Shown here: in pieces, positions 1-7,470 of the stretch
How positions within the stretch are numbered: position 1 is the first letter of the stretch
Layout: each line of letters begins with the position of its first letter
Assembly (NCBI GenBank): GCA_045630765.1
Contig: JAZQTM010000060.1
Coordinates: forward strand, 1-14,921
DNA: 14,921 nucleotides
Source: RGIG3009 sp045630765
GTDB lineage: Bacteria > Bacillota > Clostridia > Oscillospirales > Acutalibacteraceae
Direction of reading: 5' to 3'
Made by a program: the position numbers and the translations under genes
The notes under the pieces: model-generated
The model's database searches: none
The model's input: the letters and a program-made list of their open reading frames with translations, nothing else
What the model was told of the DNA's origin: nothing

Positions 1-1
1 T

Positions 2-31
2 GAAAGCGGCAAGATCACCGGCTTGTTCTAA
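2..31 (+). CDS. Possible 3' end of a convergent gene (last nine codons)
   Basis: Reading the plus strand from base 2 gives ESGKITGLF followed by a TAA stop at 29-31. A hairpin that would also terminate plus-strand transcription starts 12 nt after that stop. A tail of this kind facing the shared terminator is what a convergent gene end would look like. Nine codons are too few to identify a family, and an open frame this short can arise by chance, so this is a weak call. Confidence 0.3.
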   Translation, partial: ESGKITGLF

Positions 32-36
32 ATGAT

Positions 37-69
37 AAAAAACACCCGCGAGCGAAAAGCTCGCGGGGG
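37..69 (-). terminator. Rho-independent terminator of the his operon, probably bidirectional
   Basis: On the minus strand a GC-rich stem CCCGCGAGC pairs with GCTCGCGGG (59-67 with 45-53) around a 5-nt loop. The stem extends outward to 43/69 with one mismatch and is followed by TGTTTTTT (T run at 37-42). The stem begins a few bases after the hisIE stop codon at 74-76. On the plus strand the same hairpin is followed by six T (70-75), so it could also end a convergent transcript entering from the left. Confidence 0.9.
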
Positions 70-73
70 TTTT

Positions 74-724
74 TTATTTCGTCATTTTTTCTTGTTTTAC
101 CTTGTGATCGATCACGTGGCGGGATGCCAACTCCTTGTGAATATCCTCAAGGGAGATGCCTTGCTGGATCATCAGCACCATCACGTGATAGGCGAGATCC
201 GCGATCTCGTAAATCGTTTCGGGTTTGTCGTTATCTTTAGCGGCAATGATCACCTCGGTGCATTCCTCGCCGACCTTCTTTAAGATCTTATCCAATCCCT
301 TTTCGAACAGATAGGTGGTATACGAGCCTTCCTTTTTCTCTGTCTTTCTGCCCTCGATCAAGTCCATCAATCCTTGATACGAGAACTCGTGCCGCTCGTC
401 ACTTTGGAACACGGGATTCTCAAAACAAGAGGTCGTGCCGGTATGGCAAGCAGGACCGTCAGGCTCTACCATTACTACCAACGCATCCTTGTCGCAATCA
501 GCGGTAATGGATACAATGTGTTGATAGTTACCGCTCGTTTCACCTTTGAGCCACAACTCGTTCCGCGAACGGCTCCAAAAGCAGGTAAGTTCCTTTTCCA
601 TCGAAACTTCCAAGCTTTCGCGGTTCATATACGCGAGCGTCAATACGCGTTTGGTGATCGCATCCACCACGATAGCGGGAATCAATCCCTTTTCGTCAAA
701 TTTTAATTCGTCAATGTTAATCAT
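74..724 (-). CDS. hisI: Bifunctional phosphoribosyl-AMP cyclohydrolase / phosphoribosyl-ATP pyrophosphatase HisIE
   Basis: This cytoplasmic enzyme performs steps 2 and 3 of histidine synthesis: hydrolysis of PR-ATP to PR-AMP, then opening of the adenine ring to ProFAR. The N-terminal cyclohydrolase domain (about residues 1-112) shows FWSRSR (49-54), GETSGNYQ (61-68), the metal-binding DCDKDA (76-81) and Cys93/Cys100 in CHTGTTSC, the zinc and magnesium ligands of the family. The C-terminal pyrophosphatase domain (about 116-205) has the helical MazG-like motif VGEECTEVIIAAK (151-163) and EIADLAYH (173-180). At 216 aa it has the normal length of a fused HisIE. It is the last his gene, 10 nt after hisF, with a GAGGGA ribosome site 6 nt before its ATG and a terminator right after its stop. 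Both active sites look intact. Confidence 0.97.
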   Translation of the reverse strand: MINIDELKFDEKGLIPAIVVDAITKRVLTLAYMNRESLEVSMEKELTCFWSRSRNELWLKGETSGNYQHIVSITADCDKDALVVMVEPDGPACHTGTTSCFENPVFQSDERHEFSYQGLMDLIEGRKTEKKEGSYTTYLFEKGLDKILKKVGEECTEVIIAAKDNDKPETIYEIADLAYHVMVLMIQQGISLEDIHKELASRHVIDHKVKQEKMTK

Positions 725-734
725 AGCAGTTCCC

Positions 735-1493
735 TCACAGTCTGGTCGGAATGGCAGCGCTTGCCATCTGTTGTTTCAAATCACGGATACTAACCTCACC
801 AAAATGGAAGATCGAAGCCGCAAGCCCCGCATCCACTTTCGGCAGGGTGTTAAACAAGGTGATGAAATCCTCAATCTTACCCGCACCGCCCGAAGCGATG
901 ACAGGCACGGACACGGCGTTACATACCGCTTCAAGCATCGGCAGATCAAATCCGCGTTTCACACCGTCGGTGTCAATGGAATTAACGACGACTTCGCCGG
1001 CACCGCTGTCCACACAACGTTTGATCCATTCGATAGCTTCCATACCGGTGTTTTCTCTGCCACCTTTGGCAAACACGCGGAACACGCCGTCTACGCGCTT
1101 AATATCCACCGATAACACCACGCACTGGTCACCGTACAACTTTGCCGCCTCGGCGATCAACGCAGGATTGCGAATAGCGCCGGAATTTACGCTGACCTTA
1201 TCCGCACCGCATTTCAAAACGCGGTCAAAATCGGCAACCGAGTTGATACCGCCGCCCACCGTTAAGGGGATAAACACACTCTTGGCGGTTTCACACAAAA
1301 TATCCGTAAACAACCGTCTGCCGTCAGAGGAGGCGGTAATATCGTAAAATACCAGCTCGTCCGCGCCGTTGTCGCTGTAATATTTGGCGAGTGAAACAGG
1401 GGAGGATACGTCGTGTAATCCCTCAAAATTCACGCCCTTAACTACTCGACCGTCCTTCACGTCGAGGCAGGGAATAATGCGTTTTGTAATCAT
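735..1493 (-). CDS. hisF: Imidazole glycerol phosphate synthase cyclase subunit HisF
   Basis: HisF is the (beta/alpha)8-barrel cyclase. It uses ammonia delivered by HisH to convert PRFAR into imidazole glycerol phosphate and AICAR. The catalytic aspartates of the family are in place: Asp11 in IIPCLDVKDGRVVKG and Asp130 in LSVDIK. The phosphate-binding TVGGGI (78-83), NSGAI (103-107) and ASGGAG loops mark the half-barrel repeats shared with HisA. The length of 252 aa is typical. The ATG overlaps the hisA stop by 4 nt (ATGA), and a GAGGTGG site lies just upstream within hisA. HisF should work as a heterodimer with HisH, encoded two genes upstream. Confidence 0.98.
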   Translation of the reverse strand: MITKRIIPCLDVKDGRVVKGVNFEGLHDVSSPVSLAKYYSDNGADELVFYDITASSDGRRLFTDILCETAKSVFIPLTVGGGINSVADFDRVLKCGADKVSVNSGAIRNPALIAEAAKLYGDQCVVLSVDIKRVDGVFRVFAKGGRENTGMEAIEWIKRCVDSGAGEVVVNSIDTDGVKRGFDLPMLEAVCNAVSVPVIASGGAGKIEDFITLFNTLPKVDAGLAASIFHFGEVSIRDLKQQMASAAIPTRL

Positions 1494-2200
1494 TTTGCCA
1501 CCTCGATCGCTTCTTTCAGGTTGATTGCACCGGTATAATACGCTTTACCGATGATCGCGCCGTGAATGTTCAAATCAGCCAACCGTTTGACGTCGTCAAT
1601 GGAGGATACACCGCCCGATGCGATAATCTGCATATCGAACTGCTCGACTAATTGCCGATACAATTCGTGGTTGGTGCCTTGCATCGCGCCGTCCTTGGAA
1701 ATATCGGTACAAATCAGCGTTTTCACACCGATTTCTTGCATTTCCTTACAAAAATCCATCGCCTTGTGCTCGGACTTGACCGTCCACCCTTTAATGGCGA
1801 CAAATCCGTCCTTGATATCAATGCCGACGGCAATCTTTCCACCGTATTTCTCGACGGCTTTTTTCACAAAGCCTTCTTCGGTCACCGCGGCAGTGCCTAA
1901 AATCACACGATCAATGCCCGCAGACAAATAGCGGTCGATCACTGCCATGCTGCGGATGCCGCCGCCGATCTCGCAAAACAAGCCCGTCTGCGCCTTGATC
2001 GCGCATACCGTATCCAAATTCGGTGTTTCGCCGCTTTTGGCACCTTCAAGGTCAACCAAATGAATGTGCGTAGCACCGCTTGCTTTGAAATCCGCAGCGA
2101 TCACAGGCGGCTCGCCGTACACCGTCATTTGTGCGTAATCGCCTTTGTATAAGCGCACGGCTTTTCCTTCATATAAATCAATTGCCGGATAGATCAGCAT
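1490..2200 (-). CDS. hisA: ProFAR isomerase HisA
   Basis: HisA isomerises ProFAR to PRFAR, the Amadori rearrangement that feeds HisF. It is a (beta/alpha)8 barrel beginning MLIYPAIDLYEGK. Asp8 and Asp128 (GIDIK, 126-130) are the acid/base pair of the family, and Trp139 (KGWT) is the substrate-stacking Trp typical of HisA. EIGGGIRS (77-84) and ASGGVSS are the phosphate loops. The frame is open further upstream to 2281, but the start at 2200 is clear: the family begins at this residue, an AAAGGAG site lies 8 nt before it, and the resulting 236 aa is the usual size. The gene overlaps the hisH end by 7 nt and the hisF start by 4 nt. I see nothing suggesting a dual HisA/TrpF (PriA) enzyme. Confidence 0.97.
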   Translation of the reverse strand: MLIYPAIDLYEGKAVRLYKGDYAQMTVYGEPPVIAADFKASGATHIHLVDLEGAKSGETPNLDTVCAIKAQTGLFCEIGGGIRSMAVIDRYLSAGIDRVILGTAAVTEEGFVKKAVEKYGGKIAVGIDIKDGFVAIKGWTVKSEHKAMDFCKEMQEIGVKTLICTDISKDGAMQGTNHELYRQLVEQFDMQIIASGGVSSIDDVKRLADLNIHGAIIGKAYYTGAINLKEAIEVAK

Positions 2201-2823
2201 GTTGCTTGCTCCTTTAACTCCACAAATGCTTTCAAAATAGAAAGCCCGACCGCACCGCTCTTTTCGGGATGAAACTGGCATCCGTACACGTTACCGCTTG
2301 CCACTGCCGCCGTCAGTTCGGCACCGTATTCCGCAGTGGCGATGACAGATTCCTCACAATCGGTGGCGTAATACGAATGTACAAAATACACGCAATCGCC
2401 ATCCTGAATGTTCTTGAGCAACACGTTATCCTGCTTGAAAATCAGCGGATTCCAACCAATGTGCGGGATTTTATAACAGGCAGAGGGGAGAACGTCTGCA
2501 ATCGGGCGAACCGATCCCTTGATAAGTCCCAGTCCCTCGTGCTCGCCGTATTCATAACTTTTTTCAAACAACAGCTGCATACCCAGACAAATACCGAGCA
2601 ACGGTTTCCCTTGTGCGGCTAATTGCTTGAGTACGGTATCCAAACCGCAGTCGCGCAGTTTCTTTGCTGCATCACCAAAAGCTCCGACACCCGGCAGGAT
2701 AATGCAGTCTGCTTGTTCCAACACCGTCGGATCGGCGGTCACCGTTACCTCGGCACCGATGGCGGCCAACGAACTGGTCAGCGAAAACAAATTGCCTACG
2801 CCGTAATCTACAATGGCTACCAT
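2194..2823 (-). CDS. hisH: Imidazole glycerol phosphate synthase glutaminase subunit HisH
   Basis: HisH is a class I (triad) glutamine amidotransferase that hydrolyses glutamine and channels ammonia to HisF. The nucleophile Cys79 lies in the elbow GICLGMQLLF (77-86). The other triad members are His185 and Glu187 in QFHPEKSG. The oxyanion-side motif LPGVGAFGDA (43-52) and the HisH signature YFVHSYYA (146-153) are both present. It is 209 aa, normal for a stand-alone HisH. The start ATG shares one base with the hisB stop (TAATG) and has an AAGGGAG site 7 nt upstream. The C-terminus overlaps the hisA start by 7 nt, so hisH, hisA and hisF are probably translationally coupled. Confidence 0.97.
   Translation of the reverse strand: MVAIVDYGVGNLFSLTSSLAAIGAEVTVTADPTVLEQADCIILPGVGAFGDAAKKLRDCGLDTVLKQLAAQGKPLLGICLGMQLLFEKSYEYGEHEGLGLIKGSVRPIADVLPSACYKIPHIGWNPLIFKQDNVLLKNIQDGDCVYFVHSYYATDCEESVIATAEYGAELTAAVASGNVYGCQFHPEKSGAVGLSILKAFVELKEQATC
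2209..2215 (-). promoter_or_regulatory. Ribosome binding site that fixes the hisA start
   Basis: AAAGGAG on the minus strand lies 8 nt before the ATG at 2198-2200, inside the hisH 3' end. It rules out the longer open frame, which would add 27 residues that do not belong to the family. Confidence 0.85.
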
Positions 2824-3410
2824 TATAAAACTCCCTTTGTGGACGGAATGTCATTCGCAAATGCGGGATCGATCGCAACCGCTTCTTTCAAACTGCGCGC
2901 GGCAGACTTGAACGCCCCCTCAATGATGTGGTGCGAATTACTGCCGGCGGGCTGACGCAGATGCAACGTGCATTCCGCGTTGCGCGCAAACGCGATCCAA
3001 AACTCCCAAACAAGTTCCGTGTCAAACGTTCCCACTTTTTGCGTGGGAATGTTCAGTTCATAAGCAAGATATCCTCTGCCCGACAGATCCACTGCCGACA
3101 CGATCAACGCCTCATCCATCGGCAGTATACAACTGCCGTAGCGGTTGATCCCTTTCTTATCGCCCAAAGCGTCCTTAAAGGCCGTTCCAAGCGCAATGCC
3201 GATATCCTCGACAGTGTGGTGGTCATCCACGTAAGTATCGCCTTTGCAAGCGATTTCCAGGTCAAAGCGGCCGTGCTTGGCAAATAAGGTCAGCATGTGA
3301 TCCAAGAAGCCACAGCCGGTATCAATAGCAGAAGCACCCGTGCCGTCCAAATTCAGCGACAGTGTAATGGCGGTTTCCGCCGTTTTACGATTGATTTTTG
3401 AAGTTCTCAT
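2823..3410 (-). CDS. hisB: Imidazoleglycerol-phosphate dehydratase HisB (monofunctional)
   Basis: HisB removes water from imidazole glycerol phosphate to give imidazole acetol phosphate. The enzyme is a manganese-dependent oligomer with duplicated metal-binding repeats. Visible motifs are TGCGFLDHML (31-40), DDHHTVED (62-69) and SNSHHIIEGAFK (157-168), whose histidines and glutamates bind the metals, and the conserved C-terminus PSTKGVL. At 195 aa there is only the dehydratase domain. The N-terminal HAD histidinol-phosphatase domain of the E. coli protein is absent. It starts 2 nt after hisC with a GGAGGG site 6 nt before the ATG, and its TAA overlaps the hisH ATG by one base. Confidence 0.98.
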   Translation of the reverse strand: MRTSKINRKTAETAITLSLNLDGTGASAIDTGCGFLDHMLTLFAKHGRFDLEIACKGDTYVDDHHTVEDIGIALGTAFKDALGDKKGINRYGSCILPMDEALIVSAVDLSGRGYLAYELNIPTQKVGTFDTELVWEFWIAFARNAECTLHLRQPAGSNSHHIIEGAFKSAARSLKEAVAIDPAFANDIPSTKGVL

Positions 3411-3412
3411 GG

Positions 3413-4471
3413 TTATCCCTCCAAAAGGTTTTTAAGCGTATCGATCAGTATGTGCATCTGCTCGGCACTGCCGATGGTGATGCGGTTATAATCGCGCAGC
3501 TTGTCTTTGTCAAAATGACGGACAAGAACGCCGTTTTCTTTGAGTTTCAAATACAACTCTTTTCCGTCCACGGCAGCGTGCTTCGCAAACACGAAATTCG
3601 CCGCAGAATCGATCACGGTAAACCCGAGTGCACGTAACTGTTCCGTTGTCCACGCGCGGGTATCGATGATCCTTTGACAGTTATTCTTGAAATATTCTGC
3701 ATCCTCCAACGCGCCGATTCCTGCCGCCATCGTCATACGGTTGACGTTATAGGGGTTGGTGGAATACTTGATAGTGTTCAGATCACGAATCAGTGCCTTG
3801 CACGCAAACCCCACACCAAGTCTGGCACCTGCCATAGAACGCGATTTGGAAAACGTCTGCGTGACGAGCAGATTATCGTAGGTGTGAATAAGCGATACGG
3901 CGCTCTCTGCACCGAAATCAACGTAGGCTTCGTCAATCACTACCACGCTGTCGGGATTGCTTTTCACGATCTTTTCAATTTCGTTAAGCGGCAGCGCAAT
4001 GCCGGTCGGGGCGTTGGGGTTCGCAATAAAGATCGTTTTATGTTGTCCCGTATAATCCGCCACGTTGATGGTAAAATCCTCGTTCAGCGGGATTTCCTCA
4101 AAGGGAATTCCGCTTAGTTTCGCAAACACCGGATAAAACCCGTAGGTGATATCGGGGAAGATGGCGGGATGCGTGTTATCGCAATATGCCATAAACGCGA
4201 AATTGAGAATTTCATCCGAACCGTTAGTGAATAACATCTCGTCGGGAGCGACCCCAAAAGTTTCGGCAGCTTTTTCCGTCAACAACTTACATTCAGGATC
4301 GGAATAGAGTTGCAACGTCGCTGCCGCTTCGGCGGCTTTCGCTACCGCTTTCGGTGACGGGGGATAGGGCGACTCGTTGGTGTTGAGCTTCACGTATTGT
4401 TGATCTTTCGGCTGTTCGCCCGGTGTATAGGGCGTCAGCTGATCGTATTTTGAGGTAAAAAAGCGACTCAC
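3413..4471 (-). CDS. hisC: Histidinol-phosphate aminotransferase HisC
   Basis: HisC is a PLP-dependent fold-type I aminotransferase that converts imidazole acetol phosphate and glutamate to histidinol phosphate. The motifs are NPNAPTG (151-157), DEAY (180-183) and the Schiff-base Lys209 in TQTFSKSRSMAGARLG. The HisC-type N-terminal KLNTNESPYPPSP (28-40) and YSDPE (56-60) are also present. The length of 352 aa is normal. The start is a GTG whose last two bases belong to the TGA stop of hisD (GTGA, 4-nt overlap). A GAGGTGA site about 6 nt upstream inside hisD supports it. Some HisC proteins also transaminate aromatic keto acids; nothing here decides that. Confidence 0.96.
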   Translation of the reverse strand: MSRFFTSKYDQLTPYTPGEQPKDQQYVKLNTNESPYPPSPKAVAKAAEAAATLQLYSDPECKLLTEKAAETFGVAPDEMLFTNGSDEILNFAFMAYCDNTHPAIFPDITYGFYPVFAKLSGIPFEEIPLNEDFTINVADYTGQHKTIFIANPNAPTGIALPLNEIEKIVKSNPDSVVVIDEAYVDFGAESAVSLIHTYDNLLVTQTFSKSRSMAGARLGVGFACKALIRDLNTIKYSTNPYNVNRMTMAAGIGALEDAEYFKNNCQRIIDTRAWTTEQLRALGFTVIDSAANFVFAKHAAVDGKELYLKLKENGVLVRHFDKDKLRDYNRITIGSAEQMHILIDTLKNLLEG

Positions 4472-5745
4472 TGTGCGTCACCTCTTATCACGGCGCTCTT
4501 GGCGTGCGCGGTCAGCCCCTCGGCCTCGGCAAAATACGCGACGTCATCGGCAACCGATTGCAGGGCTTTGGGCGTGTAATAGGTGTACTGCGTTTTCTTC
4601 ACAAAATCGTCCACTGACAAGGGGCTCGAAAACCGTGCCGTACCGCTGGTCGGTAAGGTGTGGTTGGGACCGGCAAAGTAATCGCCGAGCGCTTCGGGGC
4701 AGTGGCGTCCCATAAAGATGCTGCCCGCGTGACGGATCTGATCCAGATAATCAAACGGATTATCTACGCACAGTTCCAAATGCTCGGGCGCGATCTCGTT
4801 AGCGATCTCGATTGCCGCTTGCAAGGTATCCGCCACAATAATCTTGCCGTTATTATCAATAGACACACGCGCGATTTCAGCGCGGGATAATTGCGGAATT
4901 TGGTTTTCCAGTTCCGCCTGCACCGCCACAGCGAGTGCCTCGGAATCGGTCACCAGTACCGCACTTGCCAATTTATCGTGCTCTGCTTGCGAGAGCAGAT
5001 CGGCGGCAACGAAACGCGGATCAGACGCGCCGTCAGCAACGACTAAAATCTCACTGGGTCCCGCGATCATATCAATCGATACCTTGCCGAACACTTGCTT
5101 TTTCGCTTCGGCAACGAATGCGTTACCGGGACCGACGATCTTATCCACTTTCGGTATACTTTCGGTACCGTAGGCGAGCGCCGCGATGGCTTGTGCACCG
5201 CCGACTTTGAAGATCTTATCCACACCGGCAACCGATGCCGCCGCCAAAATAACGGGGTTGATCTTACCGTCAGCACCGGGCGGGGTCACCATCACGACTT
5301 CGCGGCAACCCGCGATCTTGGCGGGAATGGAATCCATCAGCACGGTGGACGGATACGCGGCAGTGCCGCCGGGAACGTACAATCCGGCGCGGTCGACAGG
5401 AATGACCTTTTGACCGATCACAACACCGTTCTCATCGTTGATAATAAAACTGTTGCGCACTTGTTTTTCGTGGAATTTCCGAATATTTGCTGCCGCTTTT
5501 TTGAGAATTTCCAAAAAGCGCGGCTCAACGGCTGCCACCGCCTCATCGATTTCCTCTTTTGTCACTTGTAAAGAGGTGAGAGTGGCTTTGTCGAATTTTT
5601 CGCAGTATTCGTACAAGGCTTTGTCACCGTTGGCTTTGACGTTCTCAATAATATCGGTGACGATATCCTCGACGTTAACGGCGGGAACGGCACGAGCAAA
5701 GATTTCCTCGTTTGCAACCTCACCGTATTTCAAAATCTGGATCAT
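4468..5745 (-). CDS. hisD: Histidinol dehydrogenase HisD
   Basis: HisD performs the last two oxidations, histidinol to histidinal to histidine, using two NAD+ and a zinc ion. Aligned by eye to the E. coli enzyme, all key residues are present at a constant offset. The zinc ligands are Gln253 and His256 (SQAEHD), Asp355 (GDYFAGPNHTLPTSG) and His414. The catalytic Glu321-His322 lie in APEHLE. GPGN (205-208) and DMIAGPSEI (225-233) are the family signatures. The length of 425 aa is typical. The ATG lies 5 nt after hisG, with GGAGG 10 nt upstream. Its stop overlaps the GTG start of hisC. Confidence 0.98.
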   Translation of the reverse strand: MIQILKYGEVANEEIFARAVPAVNVEDIVTDIIENVKANGDKALYEYCEKFDKATLTSLQVTKEEIDEAVAAVEPRFLEILKKAAANIRKFHEKQVRNSFIINDENGVVIGQKVIPVDRAGLYVPGGTAAYPSTVLMDSIPAKIAGCREVVMVTPPGADGKINPVILAAASVAGVDKIFKVGGAQAIAALAYGTESIPKVDKIVGPGNAFVAEAKKQVFGKVSIDMIAGPSEILVVADGASDPRFVAADLLSQAEHDKLASAVLVTDSEALAVAVQAELENQIPQLSRAEIARVSIDNNGKIIVADTLQAAIEIANEIAPEHLELCVDNPFDYLDQIRHAGSIFMGRHCPEALGDYFAGPNHTLPTSGTARFSSPLSVDDFVKKTQYTYYTPKALQSVADDVAYFAEAEGLTAHAKSAVIRGDAQ

Positions 5746-5750
5746 AGTGT

Positions 5751-6383
5751 TTACGCCTCCGTCTGTGCGGCAAGTTCCCGCACGACCGTTTCAATTTCTT
5801 CGCTTTTGAATTTATAACTTGACTTGTTGGCAATCAGTCGCGCGCTGATCGGTACGATGGTTTCAATCACCGACAAATCGTTTTCTTTGAGTGTCGTGCC
5901 GGTTTCCACGATATCCACGATCACGTCCGACAAGTTTAAGATCGGTGCGATCTCGATCGACCCGTTCAAGTGGATAATATCAATATCGCGTCCCTTGGAC
6001 AAATAATGCTGCCCTGCGATGTTGGCAAATTTGGTTGCTACGCGCAGAGTACGCTGGGGATCGTCACGGAAACCGTTTTTCGCTGCAACCGCCATACGAC
6101 AATTACCCATTTTCAGATCCAGCAGTTCATAGACGTCAGGCTCGTATTCAAGCAGAATATCTTTGCCCGCCACACCGATATCGGCGGCACCGCGTTCTAC
6201 GTAAATGGCAACATCCGACGGCTTTACCCAAAAATACCGTACACCGCATTCGGGATTCTCAAAAATCAGTTTTCTATTATTTTCGTGAATGGATGGGCAC
6301 TCAAAGCCGGCTTTCTCAAACATCGACAGGACTTTTTCGCCCAGCCGACCTTTCGGCAGTGCCACGTTAAGCATTGTTTTCAA
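5751..6383 (-). CDS. hisG: ATP phosphoribosyltransferase catalytic subunit HisG, short form
   Basis: HisG is the first and committed enzyme, condensing ATP with PRPP to PR-ATP. Motifs are NVALPKGRLG (6-15), the ADIGVAGKDIL region (67-77) and the PRPP-binding loop DIVETGTTLKEN (157-168). At 210 aa it lacks the C-terminal regulatory (ACT-like) domain of long HisG. It is therefore the short form, which in known cases is active and histidine-sensitive only in a hetero-octamer with HisZ, encoded immediately upstream. The start is probably TTG (6381-6383), which has GAGGTG 7 nt before it. The ATG three codons later (6372-6374) is 16 nt from that site, too far. The TTG start gives a 17-nt overlap with hisZ. 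Confidence 0.95.
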   Translation of the reverse strand: MKTMLNVALPKGRLGEKVLSMFEKAGFECPSIHENNRKLIFENPECGVRYFWVKPSDVAIYVERGAADIGVAGKDILLEYEPDVYELLDLKMGNCRMAVAAKNGFRDDPQRTLRVATKFANIAGQHYLSKGRDIDIIHLNGSIEIAPILNLSDVIVDIVETGTTLKENDLSVIETIVPISARLIANKSSYKFKSEEIETVVRELAAQTEA

Positions 6384-7470
6384 GAATTTCCACCTCGTTA
6401 CCGCGCAGTCGCATCAACTGCTTACAGCGGATCGTTTCACTTTTTTCACGTTGCGCCGACACACGCAATCCGCTTTGCGTCAGCTCCAAAACCTTGCCGC
6501 GGATAACGGCAAGATCAGCCGCTTCATCGTACAGCAAGACAACGTCCACGTCGTACTCGTTCGTGGTGCCGCCCAGCCGTTCCAGCATATCCATATACAC
6601 GGCAAATCCGATAGCACCCGATTGACGTTTCATTTTTTGCATCAACTTATCGTATTGTCCGCCGGACAATACCGCGGCGGGCAACCCGTTGATAAAGCCT
6701 TTAAAGACGATACCGTTATAATAATGAATGTCGTCCACAACGGAAAAATCAATACGCAGATTTTCACCGATCGCATCGTTTGCGAGTGCACGGACGATGC
6801 GTTCAAAATCTCCCCACGATGGCAGATCGGATAACAGAGCAGCCAACTGCGGCAGCACCTTGTTGGGTTTGCCGACGGTGGTTATCACCTGCTTTAGCGT
6901 ATCAAACGCAGCATCGTCAATACCGACTTCGCGGCATACGTTTTGCAATTCGTGGGTATTTTTTTCGCCGATGCACTTAAACAGCTCACTCTTTTTCTCG
7001 CTCGGTACTCCAATGCGGTCGATCAGATCGGATAACAGCCCGATATGCGACACGTCCAAAATACAGGCGGGGGAGATGCGCTGCAAACTTTCAGCAGCGA
7101 GAGCAAGTACCTCGCAGATGCAATATTCATCAATCGCGCCAAGACACTCCAGACCAACCTGCATGATTTCTTTAAATGAGTGTGAACCCTTGGACACGCG
7201 GTACACGTTTTCGTTGTAATACACCTTTTGTACGGTGTTCGGTTCATCCTTGCTGTTTTTCACAATAGACAACGTGACGTCAGGCTTGAGCGCCATCAGC
7301 TTGCCGTTGGTATCGGTAAACGTGATAACGCTGTCTGAAATCAAAAAGTCCTTGTTCCGTGCATACAGATCGTACTCCTCAAACTTACTCATCGTATATT
7401 GCGAGTACCCGTACGTATTGTAAAGAGCACGCAAGGAAACCATAACGTTTTCGACAAACCCCAGCTGCAT
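6367..7470 (-). CDS. hisZ: ATP phosphoribosyltransferase regulatory subunit HisZ
   Basis: HisZ is a paralogue of the histidyl-tRNA synthetase catalytic domain that has lost aminoacylation. It assembles with short HisG and is needed for its activity and histidine feedback. Class II synthetase remnants are visible: LKPDVTLSI (61-69), YYNENVYRV (84-92), MQVGLECLG (103-111) and HYYNGIVFKGF (249-259) followed by SGGQYDKLM (269-277). The position of the essential HisRS arginine before the YY pair is occupied by non-Arg residues (FSVVDDIHYY), which supports a non-catalytic role. The protein begins directly at the first helix, without the usual HisRS-like P-G-D leader. It carries a C-terminal module of about 60 residues (306-367). 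Its ATG overlaps the hisR stop by 1 nt, with AAAGGAG 8 nt upstream. Confidence 0.92.
   Translation of the reverse strand: MQLGFVENVMVSLRALYNTYGYSQYTMSKFEEYDLYARNKDFLISDSVITFTDTNGKLMALKPDVTLSIVKNSKDEPNTVQKVYYNENVYRVSKGSHSFKEIMQVGLECLGAIDEYCICEVLALAAESLQRISPACILDVSHIGLLSDLIDRIGVPSEKKSELFKCIGEKNTHELQNVCREVGIDDAAFDTLKQVITTVGKPNKVLPQLAALLSDLPSWGDFERIVRALANDAIGENLRIDFSVVDDIHYYNGIVFKGFINGLPAAVLSGGQYDKLMQKMKRQSGAIGFAVYMDMLERLGGTTNEYDVDVVLLYDEAADLAVIRGKVLELTQSGLRVSAQREKSETIRCKQLMRLRGNEVEILENNA
6391..6396 (-). promoter_or_regulatory. Ribosome binding site that favours the TTG start of hisG
   Basis: GAGGTG on the minus strand lies 7 nt before the TTG at 6381-6383 and 16 nt before the alternative ATG at 6372-6374. 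The spacing favours TTG. The site lies inside the 3' end of hisZ, consistent with coupled translation of the two subunits of one complex. Confidence 0.7.

Noticed and set aside
546..1347. Two overlapping plus-strand open frames of about 190 codons opposite hisIE and hisF
   Set aside because: They overlap each other in different frames and both mirror conserved genes. No family motif appears in either translation.
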